DNA from: Luteipulveratus mongoliensis
Lineage (GTDB): Bacteria > Actinomycetota > Actinomycetes > Actinomycetales > Dermatophilaceae
Assembly (NCBI RefSeq): GCF_001190945.1
Contig: NZ_CP011112.1
Location: forward strand, 1,364,001 to 1,428,000
Reading direction: 5' to 3'
DNA: 64,000 bases
In this document: positions 8,262 through 17,462 of the stretch, one piece after another
Layout of the letters: every line of letters starts with the position of its first letter
Position numbering within the stretch: position 1 is the first letter of the stretch
Made by a program: the position numbers and the translations under genes
The notes under the pieces: model-generated
What the model saw: only the letters and a program-made list of their open reading frames with translations
The model's database searches: none
What the model was told of the DNA's origin: nothing

Positions 8262-9233
8262 ATGTGTCCCGCCGCGCCACAGGCGTCGGTCGACATCACG
8301 TCCGACGACCCCGTCGTCGTCCGGGGGCTGTGCAAGCAGTACGCCGGCCGCAACGTCGTGGATCACGTCGACCTGGACGTTCGGGCGGGTGAGGTCTTCG
8401 GCTTCCTCGGACCCAACGGAGCCGGGAAGTCCACCACGATCGACATCCTGACCGGGCGCCGTGCGCGCACGTCCGGTGACATCAGCGTCCTCGGCGCCAG
8501 CCCCGCGGACGACGACCGCGCGTGGCGGGCCCGGATCGGCGTCGTACCGCAGACCACGGCGACCTTCGTGGAGATGACGGTGCGCGAAGTCGTGACGCTG
8601 TTCGCCGCGATGTACCCGCGTCCGCTGCCGGTCGACGAGGTCATCGACATGGTCGGACTGACCAGCAAGGCCAAGGCGCGTACCGAGGACCTCTCGGGCG
8701 GCCAGCAGCGTCGGCTCGACGTCGCGATCGGTGTCATCGGTGATCCGGAGCTGATCTTCCTGGACGAGCCGACGACCGGGCTCGACCCGGTCGCGCGCCG
8801 CGAGGCCTGGGACCTGGTCCGCTACTTCGGCGAGCGCGGGACGACGACCGTCCTGACCACGCACTACCTCGATGAGGTCGAGGAGCTGGCCCACCGGGCC
8901 GCCATCATCGTGGCCGGCAAGATCGTCGAGGTCGGCACGATCGCCGAGCTGAGCGGCCGCGGTCGTACGCCCACGACGGTCTCCTTCATCGTCCCCGAGG
9001 CACTGGACGCCGAGCCGCTCCCGTCCGGTCTCGATGGTCTGACCCGGGAGGACCGACAGGTGACCGTCTCGACGTACGAACCGTCCGAGGTCACCTATCG
9101 GTTGCTGTCCTGGGCGCGCGAGCACGGCGTACGCGAGCTGCCGGGTCTGCGGGTCCTGCAACCCTCCCTCGAGGACGTCTACCTCAACCTCGTCCATCAG
9201 CAAGACGTGGCCGCACCGGTGGACGTCGCATGA
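8262..9233 (+). CDS. ABC transporter ATP-binding protein (ABC-2/drug exporter type)
   Basis: The 323-aa nucleotide-binding subunit has Walker A GPNGAGKSTT, the signature LSGGQQRR, Walker B LIFLDEPTTGLD and the switch His in LTTHYLDE. A C-terminal extension of about 90 residues is typical of DrrA/CcmA-like ATPases. The ATG at 8262 is preceded by AAGGAG with about 8 bases spacing. The permease start overlaps its stop by four bases (ATGA), so the two form a coupled exporter. Export of a drug or lipid is the family default; the substrate is not known. Confidence 0.9.
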   Translation: MCPAAPQASVDITSDDPVVVRGLCKQYAGRNVVDHVDLDVRAGEVFGFLGPNGAGKSTTIDILTGRRARTSGDISVLGASPADDDRAWRARIGVVPQTTATFVEMTVREVVTLFAAMYPRPLPVDEVIDMVGLTSKAKARTEDLSGGQQRRLDVAIGVIGDPELIFLDEPTTGLDPVARREAWDLVRYFGERGTTTVLTTHYLDEVEELAHRAAIIVAGKIVEVGTIAELSGRGRTPTTVSFIVPEALDAEPLPSGLDGLTREDRQVTVSTYEPSEVTYRLLSWAREHGVRELPGLRVLQPSLEDVYLNLVHQQDVAAPVDVA

Positions 9234-10087
9234 AGGAGGCCACCATTTCCGAGCCATCGGTTCGTGCCCAGCCCGAGGTCGTGACGGGCGGTCTGCTCCG
9301 GGCCACGCTCGCGCTGTCCGCCGTCGAGCTGCGCGGGTTCTTCCGGGACAAGAGGTCGCTGGTCTTCGTGCTGGCGTTCCCGGTCATGCTGCTGGTGATC
9401 TTCGCGGCGATCTTCTCCGGCACGGTCAGCGGTGGCGGGACGACGATCCCGGCCAAGCAGCTGTTCATGGCGGGGATCATCGCGGCGGGCGTGATGTCGT
9501 GCGGCTTTCAGGGGCTGTGCATCAACCTCGTGCAGGAGCGCGAGTCGGGTCTCGTGCGCCGGCTCGCCAGCTCACCGATGCCCAAGGCCGCCTACTTCAT
9601 CGCCAAGTTCGTTCGCGTCCTGGTCACGACGATCATCGAGGTCGCGATCCTGATGGCGATCTCGCTGGCGTTCTTCGGCCTCCCGGTGCCGGAGACCGCA
9701 GGGCGCTGGCTGACGCTTGCGTGGGTGATCCCGCTGGGCGCCATCTCGTGCGCGCTGGTCGGGATGGCGTACTCCGCGATCGTGCCGTCGGCCAATGCGG
9801 CGGCGGCAGTCGTGACGCCGGTCTTCATGGGGCTGCAGTTCATCTCCGGGGTGTTCTTCCCGTTCTCCGAGCTGCCGGACTGGATGCAGTCGCTGGGTGC
9901 GCTGTTCCCCCTGAAGTGGATGGCGCAGGGGCTGCGGTCGGTGTTCCTGCCCGATGCCCTCGCGCACGCCGAACCCGCTGGCGCGTGGGAGCTTTCGCGC
10001 GTCGCTGCGGTGCTCGCGTTGTGGATCGTGATCGGCCTGGTCATCACGGCTCGCACGTTCAAGTGGCGTGGGCCGCGGGTCAAGTGA
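9230..10087 (+). CDS. ABC-2 type permease subunit
   Basis: The 285-aa membrane subunit pairs with the upstream ATPase. It has six predicted hydrophobic segments: VFVLAFPVMLLVIFAAIFSG, AGIIAAGVMSCGFQGL, then three around residues 120-205, and a C-terminal VLALWIVIGLVITA. The conserved cytosolic ESGLVRRLASSPM element after helix two is characteristic of the ABC-2 family. Its start overlaps the ATPase stop (ATGA), and the VOC-protein gene begins 10 bases after its end. Confidence 0.88.
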   Translation: MKEATISEPSVRAQPEVVTGGLLRATLALSAVELRGFFRDKRSLVFVLAFPVMLLVIFAAIFSGTVSGGGTTIPAKQLFMAGIIAAGVMSCGFQGLCINLVQERESGLVRRLASSPMPKAAYFIAKFVRVLVTTIIEVAILMAISLAFFGLPVPETAGRWLTLAWVIPLGAISCALVGMAYSAIVPSANAAAAVVTPVFMGLQFISGVFFPFSELPDWMQSLGALFPLKWMAQGLRSVFLPDALAHAEPAGAWELSRVAAVLALWIVIGLVITARTFKWRGPRVK

Positions 10088-10097
10088 GGTCCTGACC

Positions 10098-10712
10098 ATG
10101 CCCGTGCGATCGTCGTACGGCCCCGGCACGCCGTGCTGGTTCGCGTACGCCTGCCCTGAGCCTGCGTCCGCGCTCGAGTTCTACGGCGCGCAGCTCGGGT
10201 GGTCGTCGGTGCCGCACGGTCCCGGGCAGTGGCAGGCAGCCCTGCCGTCCGGGACCGTGTGCAGTGTGTCGGCCGGACCGCGCGCCGCGTGGACCGTGTG
10301 TCTGGCGACTGCGGACATCGATGCGAGCGTGGGACGTCTGGCTACGCACGGCGCGCGCGTGCTGATGCCTCCTCGCGATGTCGGCGCGGGTCACCTAGCG
10401 CTCGGACTGGATCGCGGTGGTCACGTATTCGGGCTGTTCTCCGGGGCGACCAAGGAGGGCATCGTGACGGTGGACGAGCCGGGTGCTGTGGTTGGCGTAC
10501 AGCTGCGAAGTCCCTCCGCCGCGGGGCTGCTCGAGGACTACGCCGCGATCTGCGGCGGGCCGGTCGAGGGCGTACAGACCGTGGACTCGCCTGATGGCGT
10601 CAACGGATGGCTGCCGGTCTTCGGGACATCGGAATCCGTTGATCTGCAACAAGTTTCGGTTGTGGTCGACCCCTACGGCGCGGCGTACGGGCTGTCTGCG
10701 CGACCCGGGTGA
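10098..10712 (+). CDS. VOC-superfamily (glyoxalase/bleomycin-resistance-like) protein
   Basis: The 204-aa product has two tandem beta-alpha-beta-beta-beta modules: the first begins WFAYACPEPASALEFYGAQLGW, the second GVQLRSPSAAGLLEDYAAICGG. This is the arrangement of two-module VOC proteins, which bind metals or drugs or act as dioxygenases and lyases. Metal-ligand positions are not all clear, so catalysis is uncertain. The flavoprotein that follows starts within its stop (GTGA overlap), indicating translational coupling. Confidence 0.75.
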   Translation: MPVRSSYGPGTPCWFAYACPEPASALEFYGAQLGWSSVPHGPGQWQAALPSGTVCSVSAGPRAAWTVCLATADIDASVGRLATHGARVLMPPRDVGAGHLALGLDRGGHVFGLFSGATKEGIVTVDEPGAVVGVQLRSPSAAGLLEDYAAICGGPVEGVQTVDSPDGVNGWLPVFGTSESVDLQQVSVVVDPYGAAYGLSARPG

Positions 10713-11287
10713 CGCGCGGCATGGATCGAGTTCTCGGCGTGGTGGCGTCCAGCACGGGAGGCGTGGAGACGCTGCGGGCGGGACTCGTCGAGCCGGCGAT
10801 GGCACGAGGCTGGCGAGTGGGAATCACGTTGACCCCCAACGCTGGTCGCTGGCTTCGCGCAAGCGGAGAGGTCGATCGTCTGGAGGAGCTGACGGGACTA
10901 CCCGTCCGCGACGCAAGCCGACTGCCGAGCGAGCCTCGGCCGCACCCGGACGCGGACTGCTACGTGGTCGCCCCTGCGAGCGCGAACACCGTGGCCAAGC
11001 TCGCGCTGGGTATCGCCGACAGCCAGGCGCTGACTCAGGTGACTGAGGCGTTGGGCGTCCCGGAGGTACCCGTCGTCGTGTTCCCGTGCATCAACGCTGC
11101 GAACGCGCGGCACCCCGCGTGGGCCGGTCACCTCGCGACGCTCCGGGAGGCAGGCGTACATCTCGTCCATGGTCCGGACGTGTGGCCGCTGTACGAGCCC
11201 CACGACCCTGCCGGGTGGCGAGAGCTTCCCTGGGCTGCTGTGCTCGAGGCGATCGAGAGCGCGTGCCCGGCAGCTGACGAAAGGTGA
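10709..11287 (+). CDS. Flavoprotein (PPC-decarboxylase/Dfp-like fold)
   Basis: The 192-aa protein shows an HFCD-type flavoprotein pattern: VLGVVASSTGGVETLR at the N-terminus, and later DCYVVAPASANTVAKLALGIADS, which is the FMN-binding PASANT motif of phosphopantothenoylcysteine decarboxylases and related LanD/Dfp enzymes. It is too short for the bifunctional CoaBC. The conserved active-site His of decarboxylases is not evident near the N-terminus, so a non-CoA role is possible. Start is GTG at 10709, overlapping the upstream stop, or ATG at 10721. Confidence 0.75.
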   Translation: MTRGMDRVLGVVASSTGGVETLRAGLVEPAMARGWRVGITLTPNAGRWLRASGEVDRLEELTGLPVRDASRLPSEPRPHPDADCYVVAPASANTVAKLALGIADSQALTQVTEALGVPEVPVVVFPCINAANARHPAWAGHLATLREAGVHLVHGPDVWPLYEPHDPAGWRELPWAAVLEAIESACPAADER

Positions 11288-12198
11288 CTCCCCTGAGCAC
11301 CACACCTTCTGACAACTCGGGCGCGCGAGCGTTGGTCCTCGGCGGCGGCGGATCGACAGGCAACGCGTGGCTGATCGGCGTCGTCGCCGGCCTGCTCGAG
11401 TCCGGGTTGGACGTGACGGCAGCCGACCTGACGGTCGGGACGTCAGCCGGCTCGACGGCCGCGGCGCAGTTCTCCGGCGCGAGCCCGACCGACTTGCTTG
11501 CCGCCACCCTTGCCGTGCCTGCACCGCAACAGGGCGGTGCGGCCAGGCCCAGCCGGCCCCATCGGAGCGGCCCCGTGGTGGACCACCTGGAGAGACGACG
11601 CAAGATCATCGCGTCCTCTGGGGACGTGGCTGACATGCGCCGCAGGCTGGGCGCGGCGGCACTCGTCCTGGACGAGGAGTCGGATGGCACCTGGCAGGCA
11701 CAGTGGCGCGCCACGGTCGCCGCGCGGCTGCCCAGTCGGGACTGGCCGGCGCGGAGGGTGCTTATCACTGCCGTCGACGCTCGGACCGGTGAGCCGATCC
11801 TGCTCGACCGCGACAGCGGCGTCGACCTGGCAGACGCGGTCGCCGCCAGCTGCGCGAGCGCCCTTCCGTACAGGATCGCGGACCGCCTCTACATCGACGG
11901 CGGCTTCCGCTCCAACGCCGAAAACGCTGATCTGGCAGCCGGATTCGGGCGAGTGCTCGTGCTTTCACCCTTCGGCGGCCGGACCCTGACGCCACGCGAG
12001 TGGGGCATGGATCTTGCCACTCAGGTCGACGAGCTGCGGGCCAACGGCAGCAGTGTCGAGACGGTCTTCCCGGACAGCAGTGCCGAGCACCTGTTCGGCA
12101 CCAATGCGATGAATCCTTCGCTGCGTGCGCCCGCTGCTCAATCCGGCTACGACCAAGGCAAGGCCATCGCCGACCCGCTCACCGCGTTCTGGCGTTGA
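11284..12198 (+). CDS. Patatin-like phospholipase
   Basis: The 304-aa protein has the full patatin signature: oxyanion-hole glycines in LVLGGGGSTGNAW, nucleophile Ser in GTSAGS, and the Asp of the dyad in YIDGGFRSN. It is predicted to be a soluble acyl hydrolase acting on membrane lipids; no signal peptide is seen. It is the last gene of a five-gene run (ABC ATPase, permease, VOC, flavoprotein, patatin) joined by overlaps, and its GTG start overlaps the flavoprotein stop. Confidence 0.9.
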   Translation: MTPLSTTPSDNSGARALVLGGGGSTGNAWLIGVVAGLLESGLDVTAADLTVGTSAGSTAAAQFSGASPTDLLAATLAVPAPQQGGAARPSRPHRSGPVVDHLERRRKIIASSGDVADMRRRLGAAALVLDEESDGTWQAQWRATVAARLPSRDWPARRVLITAVDARTGEPILLDRDSGVDLADAVAASCASALPYRIADRLYIDGGFRSNAENADLAAGFGRVLVLSPFGGRTLTPREWGMDLATQVDELRANGSSVETVFPDSSAEHLFGTNAMNPSLRAPAAQSGYDQGKAIADPLTAFWR

Positions 12199-12228
12199 CG
12201 TCACGGCTCCCGTCGCGACGAACTCGGC

Positions 12229-12810
12229 CTAAGGAGCTGACGCCGGGAGGGCGTTGTCGATGAGGACGGCGGCGATGGCGGCAGCGGTGGGGAAGGACTC
12301 GCTGTTGAGGACTCGGGCTCGGGCGGAGGCGCCGTCGAGGAGCAGCGCCAGCTGTTCGCCGAGTTGTTCGGGCTCGGCTGCGCCCGCTTCGCGAGCGGTC
12401 TCGGAGAGCCGGGCGGCGATGGCGGTCTTGTACTCGCGTGCGTACTGGGATGCGGGGTGCTGGGGGTCGTGGAGCTCGACGGCGACCGCGATGTAGGGGC
12501 ACAGGGGAATGGACGCGGGCATCTCGAACGCGGCGAGGAGCCGCTCGCGAGGTGTGAGGTCGGTGCGGTCGAACACTCCGGGCATGACGTCGGGATCGAT
12601 TCGGCGCAGGTACTCGGCGACGAGCTCGTCCTTGTTGGCGAAGTGCTGATAGGCCGTGCGCTTGGACACCTGGGCCGTCGCGCAGAGCTGGTCCATGCCG
12701 GTGCGGTTGATGCCCTGATCGCGGAACAGCTGCTGCGACGCGCTGAGGATGCGCTCGCGCGCGCCCCTGCCGCGGCGTCGGCCCCGAGGACCCTTCTCCA
12801 ACTCCGTCAT
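12229..12810 (-). CDS. TetR/AcrR-family transcriptional repressor
   Basis: The 193-aa regulator has an N-terminal helix-turn-helix (ARERILSASQQLFRDQGINR, then MDQLCATAQVSKRTAYQHF) after a basic GRRRGRG tract, and a C-terminal ligand-binding helical domain. The ATG at 12810 gives a short N-terminus; a GTG nine bases upstream is possible. It is divergent from the oxidoreductase at 12984 and probably controls that gene and itself. In the spacer, GGTGTAC occurs twice (near 12840 and 12894), the best candidate for its operator. Confidence 0.88.
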   Translation of the reverse strand: MTELEKGPRGRRRGRGARERILSASQQLFRDQGINRTGMDQLCATAQVSKRTAYQHFANKDELVAEYLRRIDPDVMPGVFDRTDLTPRERLLAAFEMPASIPLCPYIAVAVELHDPQHPASQYAREYKTAIAARLSETAREAGAAEPEQLGEQLALLLDGASARARVLNSESFPTAAAIAAVLIDNALPASAP

Positions 12811-12983
12811 GAGCACCACTGTAGTCCGACGGGTACCAATCGGTGTACATAGTTGCGGGCGGCCGGGCAGCCGGATATGTTAAGCACACTGACTGGTGTA
12901 CCTAGCACCGCAGCCTGTGCCGCCGGCGGCGGCACCTCCGCCATTTGAACCACGCATCTCGACAACACGAAGAGGCACATCTC

Positions 12984-13607
12984 ATGGGCGACATCACCAT
13001 CATCGGTACGGGGAACATGGCCCGCACGATCGGCACATTGGCCGTTGCGGGCGGCAACACCGTCGAGGTCCTGGGCCGCGATCAGTCCAAGGCCGATGAC
13101 CTGGCCAAGGCCCTCGGCAGCGGTACGACGGCGGGAGAGTGGGGTGCCGTCCCGTCCGGGGACATCGTCATCACGGCGCTGTTGTACGACGGTGTCGTTC
13201 CGGTCGTCGTCGAGTACGGAGACGCTCTCTCGGGCAAGGTCATCGTCGATATCAGCAACCCCTTCAACGCCACGTTCGACGGGTTGACTCACAGCGAGGA
13301 GACGTCGATCGCGCAGGAGGTCGCCAAGGTGGCCCCGGCCGGCGCCAGCGTGGTGAAGGCGTTCAACACCATCTTCCGTGACGTTCTGGAGAAAGGCCGA
13401 CCCCACGTCTTCATCGCGGGCGACAGCGCGGAGGCGAAGGCGAGCGTGAAGGCGTTCGTCGAGAGCCTGGGGCTGCGCGCCCTGGATGTCGGTGGCTTGC
13501 AGATGGCGCCCTGGCTGGAAGGAATGGGCCTGGTCACAGTGGGCCTCGCCGGCAACGGAGTGGGCCACGGGGACTTCGCCCTCGGCGTCAACGAATTCAA
13601 CGGCTGA
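12984..13607 (+). CDS. NAD(P)-binding oxidoreductase of the F420-dependent NADP reductase type
   Basis: The 207-aa protein starts with the Rossmann motif ITIIGTGNMARTIG and continues with DIVITALLYDGVVPV and KVIVDISNPFN, the pattern of NADPH:F420 oxidoreductase-like proteins and of small reductases often induced by TetR regulators. ASVVKAFNTIF matches the conserved fourth motif of the family. The natural substrate is not deducible. The divergent TetR gene suggests induction by a small molecule. Confidence 0.85.
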   Translation: MGDITIIGTGNMARTIGTLAVAGGNTVEVLGRDQSKADDLAKALGSGTTAGEWGAVPSGDIVITALLYDGVVPVVVEYGDALSGKVIVDISNPFNATFDGLTHSEETSIAQEVAKVAPAGASVVKAFNTIFRDVLEKGRPHVFIAGDSAEAKASVKAFVESLGLRALDVGGLQMAPWLEGMGLVTVGLAGNGVGHGDFALGVNEFNG

Positions 13608-13650
13608 GCCCGCGCACCTGGCCGGCAGCGTCTCGTGCTAGAACTCGACC

Positions 13651-14487
13651 GTGGAGCTACTGCATCGAGGCAAGGTTCGCGAGGTCTACGCGGACGGCGA
13701 CGACGTCATCTTGGTGGCCTCGGATCGGGTGAGCGTCTATGACGTGATCCTGCCGACGCCGATCCCTGACAAGGGTGCCGTGCTGACGCAGCTGTCGCTG
13801 TGGTGGTTCAAGCAGCTGGGCGACCTGGTGCCGAATCACGTGATCAGCGAGGACGTTCCGGCTGAGTGGGCGGGGCGCGCGGTGCGGTGCAAGCGGGTGC
13901 AGATCGTGCCTGTCGAGTGCATCGTCCGCGGCTATCTCGCCGGCCATGGGCTGGAGTCCTATCGCGAGTCCGGCACGGTGTCGGGTATCGCTTTCCCGCC
14001 AGGCCTGGTGGAAGGTTCGCGCCTGCCCGAGCCGGTCTACACGCCGAGCACCAAGGCGGAGATCGGTGAGCACGACGAGTTGGTGACCGTCGATGACGTA
14101 CGCACTCTGGTCGGCCCGGAGCGTACGGAAGAGCTGGAGCGCCTCACGTTGGCGATCTACGGGCGCGGCTCCGAGATCGCGCGTGACCGTGGCGTGATCG
14201 TGGCGGACACCAAGGTCGAGTTCGGCACCGACGCGGACGGCACGCTGCTGCTCGCGGATGAGGTGCTGACGCCCGACTCGTCGCGCTTCTGGCTGGCCGA
14301 CGAATGGAAGCCCGGCGGCCCCCAGAACGCCTTCGACAAGCAGGTCGTGCGCGACTGGAGCTCGACGGTGACCGACTGGGATCGTACGGCTCCCGGTCCG
14401 GCCATCCCGGACGATGTCGTCCGGGACACTCGGCAGCGTTACGTCGACATCTACGAGCGGATCACCGGCGAGCGCTGGTCCAGCTGA
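13651..14487 (+). CDS. purC: SAICAR synthetase
   Basis: This 278-aa enzyme joins CAIR with aspartate in purine synthesis. Diagnostic elements are LLHRGKVREVYADGDD at the N-terminus, ASDRVSVYDVILPTPIPDKG, CIVRGYLAGHG, and VIVADTKVEFG with the later LADEVLTPDSSRFW. The GTG start at 13651 begins exactly at the conserved N-terminus. It lies next to the RiPP regulator gene, convergent with it, with 6 bases between the stops, and marks the left boundary of the biosynthetic cluster. Confidence 0.95.
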   Translation: MELLHRGKVREVYADGDDVILVASDRVSVYDVILPTPIPDKGAVLTQLSLWWFKQLGDLVPNHVISEDVPAEWAGRAVRCKRVQIVPVECIVRGYLAGHGLESYRESGTVSGIAFPPGLVEGSRLPEPVYTPSTKAEIGEHDELVTVDDVRTLVGPERTEELERLTLAIYGRGSEIARDRGVIVADTKVEFGTDADGTLLLADEVLTPDSSRFWLADEWKPGGPQNAFDKQVVRDWSSTVTDWDRTAPGPAIPDDVVRDTRQRYVDIYERITGERWSS

Positions 14488-14493
14488 GCCGCC

Positions 14494-17187
14494 TCAGCTG
14501 GACGACGCGAGCGGCGGCGGGGTGCCGACGACGGCCGCCAGCTGCTGCCGCGAGTTGATCCCCAGCTTGCGGTAGATCCGGCCGAGGTGGGTGTCGATGG
14601 TCCGCTTGGACAGGTAGAGCTGCTTGGCCACCGCTGCGTTGCTCAGCCCCTCCATGACCTTGATGACCACCCGCCACTCGGCGGCCGTCAGGCCCGAGAT
14701 CTGTGGGCAGGCGCTGCGCGTCGACCCGATCGGACGGACCTGGGCCACGGCGGCCTTGAGCTCGTCTGCGCGCGTCAGACTCGTGGTCGCCGCGCGCATG
14801 TCGCCCCGGAGGGCCTGCAGAGCGCTCATCTCGGACAGCGTGTGTGCGACCTCGGCCAGCAGCCCGGCCTCCTCCAGATGTGCCACTGAGTCCTCCAAGA
14901 CTTCGAGTCGGTGCTCTCGGCCGAGCACCGTGGAGTGCGTACGCAGCGCTCGCCCGACCGTGGCCGGCGCGCCCCAGGTCCGTGAGGACTCCAGCTCGCG
15001 GGCGCACAAAGCGCGTGCGACGCCGTGCCGCTTGGTCCGCAGCATGATGCGTACGACTTCCGCCCGCCACGGGACCGCCACCGGGTTGCGGATGCCGGCG
15101 GCATCGAGGTAGCGCGGGCAGTCGAGCAGATGGGTCATCGCGCCGGTGTCGTCGCCCTGGCGTTCGCAGACCTGGCCCTTGACGCTGGAGATGATCGCGC
15201 TGAAGTAGGGGTGGGCGCCCTGGTGGACCTCCACCTCGGCCACCAGCGACTGCGCCTCCTCGTGGCGGCCGAGCTTGAGCGCGGCCCGCGCGGCCAACGC
15301 GCGCGCGACATCGGCGAGCCGGTCCGCAGAGACCTTGGCGAAGGCTTCCTCGGCAGCCAGCGCGTCGGCGTACGCCAGCTCGGGGTCACCGAGCCGGTCG
15401 TGAGCCTCAGCGCGCACCATCAGGTTGAGGCCCTCGTCGGCGTACCGCTGCTCCGAGCGCGCGACGGAGGCGCCCTCGGACGCCCACAGCTGCGCGGCGT
15501 CGAGCTCTTCGGCCCAGGTGGCTGTCAAGGCCGCGAGGGCGATCACGGTGGGGTCCAGCTGCGACAGCGTCACCAGGTCCGGCGCCACCTCGTGCATCAG
15601 GGCGCGGCATCGCTCGCGTTCCTTGCCGTGCGCGGCGACGGACAACGCCCACGCGGCGCGCAGGCCCGCCGCGTCGCGGTCGCGACCGGTCGAGGTGGTC
15701 GACGTCAGGGTGCGCATGAGCCGGCGTGCGGACGTCGCGTCGCCCATGACGAGGGCCTGCGCGGCGAGGTCGAACGATCGCCGTCGACAGGGCGAGCCCT
15801 CGTCGGCGAGCTCGTCCTGCTGCGCGAGGTCGCGGACCAGATGGCTGACCGGAGCGTGGCTGAGCACGAGGACGAGGTGGGAGATGGGTGCCAGCTCGCG
15901 GGCGATCTGGTGGGGCTCGAGCCCGGCGTTGACGAGGCCGACTGTGGACTGCAGGCAGGCGTTGACGTCCGTCCGGAGCTGGACGTCGTGCAGGTCGACC
16001 GCGAGCCCCGTGGCGGCAGAGCGGTCGGACGAGCGCAGGAGCGCGTAGCGCAGGGTCCGCAGCGCGAACGGCCAGTCACCGACCTGCATCGCCTCGTTGG
16101 ACGCCCGACGGAAGACTGCGAGGTCGTCCGGTTTCAGCTCGGTCCCGGCGGCCATCAGGTGGTGGGCGACCGTCCGCGCCGAGCTGCCGACCTGGGTCGA
16201 GAGCTGGGCGGCCGAGGCGTGCAGCTGCAACGAGTCCTCGACGGGGAGCTGTCGGTAGTGGTGCGGGACGAAGCCACGATGCAGCAGATGCTCGCCCTCG
16301 CCGCAGATGAGGTTGTAGCGATGGAGCATGACTCCCGCCTGGAGCGCAGCGGTCTCACCGAGCCCCTGCAGGAGAGCCGCGCTGGACAGGCTGGCCTCGG
16401 GCTCCAGGACAAGCATCGCCCGATAGATCGCCGCGACCTGCTCGTCCTCGGCCACCAGCCACTGGTACCACGTCTGCCACGAGGTGATCGCGCACGCCGT
16501 GAGGACTGCGGCGAAGATGTCGCCGTCGTGCGCAGGCAGGCGACTCCCCAGCTGGCGGGCGAGGACTGCGACCGCCTGGCGTACGCCGCGGGTGGTGTGG
16601 CGACAGATCTGCAGCGTGTGCTCCGAGAGGGTCCGACCGCTCAGGGTCCGCAGCGCCTGCACCTCCTCGTCCGGTGTGTAGGCGGTCATCGACACCGTCG
16701 TCGTGTAGGTCAGCTGGCGCAGCTCGTCCGCGAGCGTGCCCGCGTGAGGGCCATCGCTGTCGAGGACCACGATGAGCGCGACGGGCAGGTTGTCCAGTCG
16801 CCGGCTGAGATAGGTCAGCGCCTGCAGCGAGGGCCCGTCGGCATGCCGCAAGTCGTCGATCACGATGGCGAGTGGCCGGGCGTCGCTGCGCCGGCGGGTG
16901 GTCCGGTAGAACCGCTCGGACTGCTCGTGGCTGCCGACGGACGTCCCGGACGGTAGATCCTCGACGTCATCCAGGAGCTGCCTGATGACGCCGTACGCGT
17001 GCCCGGACTCTTCGCGGTGACATCGCGCTCGCAGGATGCCGACGCCCGCGTCGTGCAGCTGCGCTGTGAGGTCGTGCAAGGTCGTGGACCGGCCGGAACC
17101 CCGGCCCCCCTCGACGAGGACAACCTGCGGTTTGCCCGCTGTGATCCGTGTCAGTACGTGGCCACTGACATCGGGTGCTTCGTCCAT
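14494..17187 (-). CDS. LuxR-family (LAL-type) AAA transcriptional regulator, probable cluster activator
   Basis: This 897-aa protein has an N-terminal P-loop region (LVEGGRGSGRSTTLHDL, residues 21-45), a Walker B-like LAIVIDDLRHADG, a long helical TPR-like middle, and a C-terminal LuxR helix-turn-helix (GLTAAEWRVVIKVMEGLSN to SKRTIDTHLGRIYRKLGI). Large LuxR ATPases are typical pathway-specific activators in actinobacterial secondary metabolism. The Walker A Lys is replaced by Arg (SGRST), which may weaken ATP binding. It is divergent from the cyclodehydratase operon and shares a 275-base spacer with it, so it most likely controls the cluster. Confidence 0.85.
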   Translation of the reverse strand: MDEAPDVSGHVLTRITAGKPQVVLVEGGRGSGRSTTLHDLTAQLHDAGVGILRARCHREESGHAYGVIRQLLDDVEDLPSGTSVGSHEQSERFYRTTRRRSDARPLAIVIDDLRHADGPSLQALTYLSRRLDNLPVALIVVLDSDGPHAGTLADELRQLTYTTTVSMTAYTPDEEVQALRTLSGRTLSEHTLQICRHTTRGVRQAVAVLARQLGSRLPAHDGDIFAAVLTACAITSWQTWYQWLVAEDEQVAAIYRAMLVLEPEASLSSAALLQGLGETAALQAGVMLHRYNLICGEGEHLLHRGFVPHHYRQLPVEDSLQLHASAAQLSTQVGSSARTVAHHLMAAGTELKPDDLAVFRRASNEAMQVGDWPFALRTLRYALLRSSDRSAATGLAVDLHDVQLRTDVNACLQSTVGLVNAGLEPHQIARELAPISHLVLVLSHAPVSHLVRDLAQQDELADEGSPCRRRSFDLAAQALVMGDATSARRLMRTLTSTTSTGRDRDAAGLRAAWALSVAAHGKERERCRALMHEVAPDLVTLSQLDPTVIALAALTATWAEELDAAQLWASEGASVARSEQRYADEGLNLMVRAEAHDRLGDPELAYADALAAEEAFAKVSADRLADVARALAARAALKLGRHEEAQSLVAEVEVHQGAHPYFSAIISSVKGQVCERQGDDTGAMTHLLDCPRYLDAAGIRNPVAVPWRAEVVRIMLRTKRHGVARALCARELESSRTWGAPATVGRALRTHSTVLGREHRLEVLEDSVAHLEEAGLLAEVAHTLSEMSALQALRGDMRAATTSLTRADELKAAVAQVRPIGSTRSACPQISGLTAAEWRVVIKVMEGLSNAAVAKQLYLSKRTIDTHLGRIYRKLGINSRQQLAAVVGTPPPLASSS

Positions 17188-17248
17188 CGTTACCCCCTGG
17201 TCCAGACGGCGTCACGGTAACCCGCGCTTGGTGCCTGTCTGCCGAACA

Positions 17249-17354
17249 CATACGTACTGATGGCAAACACTTGGCCTACGGCAGACCTTTCGCGTCTAAG
17301 CGAAATGCGGTCCTAGCCGCCGACGCGTCAGGGTGTCGTTCGGCTCCATACGTA
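17249..17354. promoter_or_regulatory. Divergent regulator/cyclodehydratase promoter region with two CATACGTA sites
   Basis: The spacer between the LuxR regulator and the YcaO operon carries the 8-mer CATACGTA at 17249-17256 and 17347-17354. The same 8-mer occurs at 30007-30014 in the precursor promoter, with TTACGTAT nearby at 29978-29985. An AT-containing palindromic core repeated only in the cluster promoters is a candidate binding site for the cluster regulator. The assignment is inference. Confidence 0.4.
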
Positions 17355-17462
17355 GGCGCGAGTGAGGCATGCCGTACGCATCCGTGAGGTATGTACACCT
17401 GTTCTGGCTGGGAGCTTGACTGGCCGTACGAGACAGCGGTCGGGCGGACGGGGTGGTGGGCA

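Noticed and set aside
15025..16956. 643-codon plus-strand frame opposite the LuxR regulator
   Set aside because: Composition is Arg/Gly/Val shadow-like, with no domain; the minus-strand HTH and P-loop are clear.
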